From: Terasakiella pusilla DSM 6293 | Lineage (GTDB): Bacteria > Pseudomonadota > Alphaproteobacteria > Rhodospirillales > Terasakiellaceae | Direction of reading: 5' to 3' | DNA length: 64,000 nt | Assembly: GCF_000688235.1 (NCBI RefSeq) | Contig: NZ_JHYO01000009.1 | Location: 1 to 64,000, forward strand | Part shown: piece by piece, positions 60,919-64,000 of the stretch | Position numbering within the stretch: the stretch's first letter is position 1 | Layout: every line of letters begins with the position of its first letter | Made by a program: the position numbers and the translations under genes | Notes under the pieces: model-generated | Seen by the model: the letters and a program-made list of their open reading frames with translations, nothing else | The model's database searches: none | What the model was told of the DNA's origin: nothing

Positions 60919-62232
60919 TTATTTCATGAGTTCCGGTAGCCACTGGGTGATCTGCGGGAACATGATCAAGATCGCGACCAACAGTAGTGAACATCCAATG
61001 TATGGAATAGCTGATTTATAAATCACCGACATGGATGTGTTGGGCGAGACGCCTTTCATCACGAACAGCAACAATCCCAAAGGTGGCGTGCTGAAGCTGA
61101 TTTCCAGTGCCAGCAGAACGATGATCCCAAACCAGACCTGATCAAAGCCAAGTGTCGCCGCCAACGGGAAGAAGAACGGCACGGTCAGCATCATGATGGA
61201 AATCTGTTCCATGAACGTACCCAGCAGCAACAGCACACCAAACATGGCCAGCAAGGTCATCAAGGGGGCAAGTTCGAAGCTGGTTGCCCAATGGATCAAC
61301 CCGCTGGACGCCCCAGAGAAGGCCAACAGTTGGCTGAATGTGGCAGAGCCAAAGACGATGATGTAGGCCATCAAAGTCACTTTCAGGGCACCGACAACGG
61401 ACTCTTTCAAGGCTGTCCAGTTCATACGGCGGTAGATCAGGGCGAGAATGATCACGCCCAACGCCCCAAAAGCAGCAGATTCAGACGGGGTTGCAAGGCC
61501 TGTCAGCATCATCGTTACCAGAACGACCATAATACTGATCATCGGGATGATGTTGACGAACAACAGACGCATCTTTTCCTTAAACGGGACATAATCTACA
61601 TCATAGGCAGGGGCTGCGTCTGGATCGACTTTGGTTTGTAGCCAGACCGTAAACATATACATGCCTGCCAAGATGAAGCCCGGTACGATCCCGGCAATCA
61701 ACAGGCTGCCGATGTCGATCTTCGCCAATGTTGCCAAAAGAACGGCAAGCGCAGATGGCGGGATAATGATCGCCAGACCACCTGTGCCCAAGATCGGGCC
61801 GATGGACATATGTTTTTTGTACCCGCGTTTTTCCATTTCCGGCACCAAGAGGGAACCGAGAAGGGCGGTTGAGCCCATGGAAGATCCGCTGAGTGTGGAA
61901 AAGGCGGTGCCACCGAGGACGGTCACATAGGACAGACGACCCGGAATACGACCCATCAACCGGTCGATGGCGTTGAACATTTGCATGCCAAGCCCTGTTC
62001 TAAAGAACAGCTCACCCATCAACAGAAAGAGGGGGATCGGCACAAGGCTGAATTTGGATAAAGCCCCAAAGCCGTTGTCCAGCAATTGTGTAATACCGGC
62101 TTCACCGCCCATAAAGACCCAGGCACCGATAATGTTTGCGCCCAGAAAACCGAAGGCGATCGGGGTGCCGATTGCCATAAATAAGAGAACAAGGCCTAAC
62201 AGAAAGCTAAGCGCCCAATACCATTCCATCAT
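60919..62232 (-). CDS. dctM: TRAP transporter large permease (DctM, second)
   Basis: This 437-residue large permease has about 12 membrane helices and family segments GGTAFSTLSGSSMGSTALLGS and LEISFSTPPLGLLLFVMKGV. It forms the transporter with the neighbouring dctQ and dctP. It overlaps dctQ by four bases. It is only distantly related to the dctM at 15734. The transported acid is unknown. Confidence 0.93.
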   Translation of the reverse strand: MMEWYWALSFLLGLVLLFMAIGTPIAFGFLGANIIGAWVFMGGEAGITQLLDNGFGALSKFSLVPIPLFLLMGELFFRTGLGMQMFNAIDRLMGRIPGRLSYVTVLGGTAFSTLSGSSMGSTALLGSLLVPEMEKRGYKKHMSIGPILGTGGLAIIIPPSALAVLLATLAKIDIGSLLIAGIVPGFILAGMYMFTVWLQTKVDPDAAPAYDVDYVPFKEKMRLLFVNIIPMISIMVVLVTMMLTGLATPSESAAFGALGVIILALIYRRMNWTALKESVVGALKVTLMAYIIVFGSATFSQLLAFSGASSGLIHWATSFELAPLMTLLAMFGVLLLLGTFMEQISIMMLTVPFFFPLAATLGFDQVWFGIIVLLALEISFSTPPLGLLLFVMKGVSPNTSMSVIYKSAIPYIGCSLLLVAILIMFPQITQWLPELMK

Positions 62233-62747
62233 TCGTTAATCCCTGCTTCACCGCTATGAATAATATCTTTACCGAAAATAAAGCGGCTGAATTCGATTGC
62301 CATTGCGGTGAAACTGATTGGGAACACCACGGTCAGGACCCACTTGGGAACGAAGAAAGCGCGCACGTCATAGTCTTGACGTTCGATATTTACCATCATC
62401 AGGTCCAGACCTTTCCAGGCGAGAACGATACAGATGAGTGTGGCAAGAATCGCCACGGTACGGCTGACTATTTGTAAAAGGAGAGGGGACAGCAACGAGG
62501 TAAGAAGTTCAATATGAACCTGACCCTTCATACGGATCAGCCACGGCGTGCCCAAAAGCGTTAAATAATAAATCGAGTATTCCGTTGACAGGAAAAACCA
62601 TGCTGACGGTTGAAATCCGATATTGCGGATGAGAACCGAAACAACAATTGCGACCATGAGCCAAACCAGCATCAAAGCGGCAATCAGCGCCATGAGGTTG
62701 ATTAAACCGTCATAGCTACATTTTATATATCGAAAGAAAGTGTTCAC
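62229..62747 (-). CDS. dctQ: TRAP transporter small permease (DctQ, second)
   Basis: This 172-residue membrane protein has four predicted helices and the family pattern STEYSIYYLTLLGTPWLIRMKG in the second and third. The start codon is GTG at 62747; the ribosome site is weak. A perfect hairpin separates it from dctP upstream. Confidence 0.88.
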   Translation of the reverse strand: MNTFFRYIKCSYDGLINLMALIAALMLVWLMVAIVVSVLIRNIGFQPSAWFFLSTEYSIYYLTLLGTPWLIRMKGQVHIELLTSLLSPLLLQIVSRTVAILATLICIVLAWKGLDLMMVNIERQDYDVRAFFVPKWVLTVVFPISFTAMAIEFSRFIFGKDIIHSGEAGINE

Positions 62748-62771
62748 TGTTTTTCCCGCTGTTTTATCCTA

Positions 62772-62805
62772 AAAGAGGTTTGAGGTATTGCACTCAAACC
62801 TCTTT
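62772..62805 (-). terminator. Attenuator hairpin between dctP and dctQ (second TRAP)
   Basis: AAAGAGGTTTGAG (62772-62784) pairs perfectly with CTCAAACCTCTTT (62793-62805) around an eight-base loop. On the minus strand the stem ends in CTCTTTTAGG. It probably reduces transcription into the permease genes. Confidence 0.7.
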
Positions 62806-62845
62806 ATTAGGAAAGGAACTTTTTGAAACTTACAAGGGGTGACCC

Positions 62846-63850
62846 TTATTTATTGAATTTTTCAATAAGCGCATTGTAATGCGTCAGCTTCGTCGGGTGT
62901 TTTTCCATTTGTTCACGCATGCGGGCCCAAGTTGCTTCTTTGGCAGCTTTTTCAAACTCTGCATCACCATTACCCGGCAGGGACACGAATGTCATGCCAT
63001 TGGCTTTCAGTTCAGCAGCTTGTTCTTCAGCCAGTTTCGCAAACTCGTTAGAGCTTTCGATTTCGTGCTGGATCGCTGTATCTTGCAAGACTTTTTTCGC
63101 AGCGTCGCTCAACTCGTTCCAAGCATCAAGGTTAACGATGACGCCCATGTCAGTTGAGAAGAAGTCAGGACCGACGCGGTATTTCAGGAACTTGTCCCAA
63201 CCAAGGTCTTTCAGGCCGATTTGTGTCCAGCCTGTTGCGTTGGCAACAGAACGTTCCAGGGCAGAATAAACGTCAGTTGTCGGCAGGTTGATCGGCTGTG
63301 CTTTCAGGTAGTCTTTAAAGAAAGCATCATAAACCGGGTTGCTGCGCAGACGCATGTTCGTCACGTCGATTTTACCGTCTGTGAATTTCGGCTCGTTGAC
63401 AGTGTAGAGGTTGTAGCTCACACCGCTGTCAAACCAACCGAGGTAGTAAACGCCCATTTTTTCTTGGTGGATCTGGTTCAACAGGTCCAGACCGCCGTTT
63501 TTACGGGCATATTCAGCATTGGCGTTGGAGGCAACAAGCGCATCACGTTCCGGGACTGTACCAGCATAGAAGCTAGCTGCAGTGTAGGCCATATCGACAA
63601 CACCATTACGAACCGCTTCTGGTTGTTGGGCAAGGCCGATTGCTTCCGGTCCGCCACGTACGACGATTTCAACAACGCCTTTACCATTTTCGTTTACCTT
63701 GTCCACGAAGGACAGGAAGCTTTTGGTGTAAATCAAAGACGAAGGGAATGCGTGGACGGCTGTTACTCTGTCGACCGCCAAAGCCGCTTGTGAGGAGAAA
63801 GTCCCCACGGCGATGGCAAGACCTGCCGCAATACGAGTTAGTTTTTTCAC
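62846..63850 (-). CDS. dctP: TRAP transporter substrate-binding protein (DctP, second)
   Basis: This 334-residue periplasmic binding protein has a signal peptide at about 1-25 and DctP-fold segments, including NMRLRSNPVYDAFFKDYLKA, whose arginine is the usual carboxylate ligand. The start codon is GTG at 63850, preceded by AGGAG at eight-base spacing. It follows a LeuD-like gene by 37 bases and leads the TRAP operon. A dicarboxylate or hydroxyacid ligand would fit that neighbour (inference). Confidence 0.92.
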   Translation of the reverse strand: MKKLTRIAAGLAIAVGTFSSQAALAVDRVTAVHAFPSSLIYTKSFLSFVDKVNENGKGVVEIVVRGGPEAIGLAQQPEAVRNGVVDMAYTAASFYAGTVPERDALVASNANAEYARKNGGLDLLNQIHQEKMGVYYLGWFDSGVSYNLYTVNEPKFTDGKIDVTNMRLRSNPVYDAFFKDYLKAQPINLPTTDVYSALERSVANATGWTQIGLKDLGWDKFLKYRVGPDFFSTDMGVIVNLDAWNELSDAAKKVLQDTAIQHEIESSNEFAKLAEEQAAELKANGMTFVSLPGNGDAEFEKAAKEATWARMREQMEKHPTKLTHYNALIEKFNK

Positions 63851-63887
63851 GATTTATCTCCTGCTAAATTAAATGTCGGCTTTGTTA

Positions 63888-64000
63888 TCAGGCCGACGTT
63901 TTAAAACTGGAAAGCCAATTAAAACGACTGAAATATCCCTCTTGGAAGCTTTGAATATGCTTGGCTTCCTGAAGGGTTAAGTCGATATCATCCCAGCCGT
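63888..64000 (-). CDS. Partial: LeuD-like dehydratase small subunit, C-terminal end
   Basis: An open frame enters from the right edge and ends at a TGA (63888-63890), giving 36 residues. It contains GWDDIDLTLQEAKHIQSF, which resembles the C-terminal DDIxLTL..I..F region of LeuD-type small subunits of isopropylmalate/methylmalate dehydratases. The gene is truncated by the window, so assignment is tentative. It is on the same strand as, and 37 bases before, dctP, so it may be an enzyme acting on the transported acid. Confidence 0.5.
   Translation of the reverse strand, partial: GWDDIDLTLQEAKHIQSFQEGYFSRFNWLSSFKTSA

Noticed and set aside
1-64000. Search for CRISPR arrays, insertion sequences, tRNA/rRNA genes and phage or defence genes
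   Set aside because: No regularly spaced repeats, transposase or recombinase frames, tRNA-like cloverleaf or defence-type domains were seen by eye.

Overview
The window is a dense bacterial chromosome segment with no rRNA, tRNA, phage, insertion sequence or CRISPR array that I can see. Gene content points to a free-living, probably marine, alphaproteobacterium of a Rhodospirillales-like type: several TRAP and ABC uptake systems, HSDL2-like and reversed-domain FadB-type beta-oxidation enzymes, a HemP/HmuTUV haem locus and a chemoreceptor. The taxonomic guess rests on protein flavour only.

Layout. (1) 77-11183, plus strand: a fatty-acid degradation regulon with FadL porin, acyl-CoA ligase, MerR regulator, thiolase, HAD/crotonase fusion, acyl-CoA dehydrogenase, thioesterase, HSDL2-like SDR and a PaaG-like crotonase. 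Three copies of a TTAC-N6-GTAA type operator lie before the ligase, merR and thiolase genes. (2) 11410-14451: ornithine cyclodeaminase, a CtlX-like guanidino/ureido hydrolase and an acetylpolyamine amidohydrolase, apparently a polyamine/citrulline-to-proline route. (3) 14499-18599, minus: TRAP transporter dctPQM followed by an alanine-racemase-type gene, with a divergent LysR gene. (4) 19813-21537: a Cache-type chemoreceptor. (5) 22079-26869: a PotDABC-type ABC transporter coupled to a glycerophosphodiester phosphodiesterase. (6) 26832-36086: LysR regulator and a polar-amino-acid ABC transporter, then class III aminotransferase, two-subunit CoA-transferase, ArgE/DapE deacylase and thiolase; this looks like a complete route for an (N-acylated) beta-amino acid to acyl-CoAs. 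(7) 36377-44786: a haem uptake and breakdown operon with a Fur box, a 50-residue HemP, TonB-dependent haem receptor, its own TonB and ExbBD, HemS, HmuTUV and a HugZ-like protein. (8) 44835-59740, minus: a roughly 15-kb, 13-gene cluster of GntR regulator, LivGHM-K-F ABC transporter, acyl-CoA synthetase, acyl-CoA dehydrogenase, thiolase, second reversed-domain FadB, nitronate monooxygenase-like protein, crotonase and thioesterase. (9) 60041-64000: a second, paralogous GntR gene, a second TRAP transporter (minus) and, at the right edge, the C-terminus of a LeuD-like dehydratase small subunit.

How they work together. Regions 1 and 8 are two parallel acyl-CoA degradation modules with paralogous thiolase-FadB pairs but different uptake routes (outer-membrane FadL versus periplasmic-binding Liv transporter) and different regulators (MerR versus GntR). 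Regions 2, 3, 5 and 6 import and break down nitrogen compounds. In four of the five transporter operons a stable hairpin separates the binding-protein gene from the permease or ATPase genes, presumably to keep binding protein in excess. Identical TTGTCGGACAA palindromes sit between the two divergent GntR genes, suggesting shared control of regions 8 and 9.
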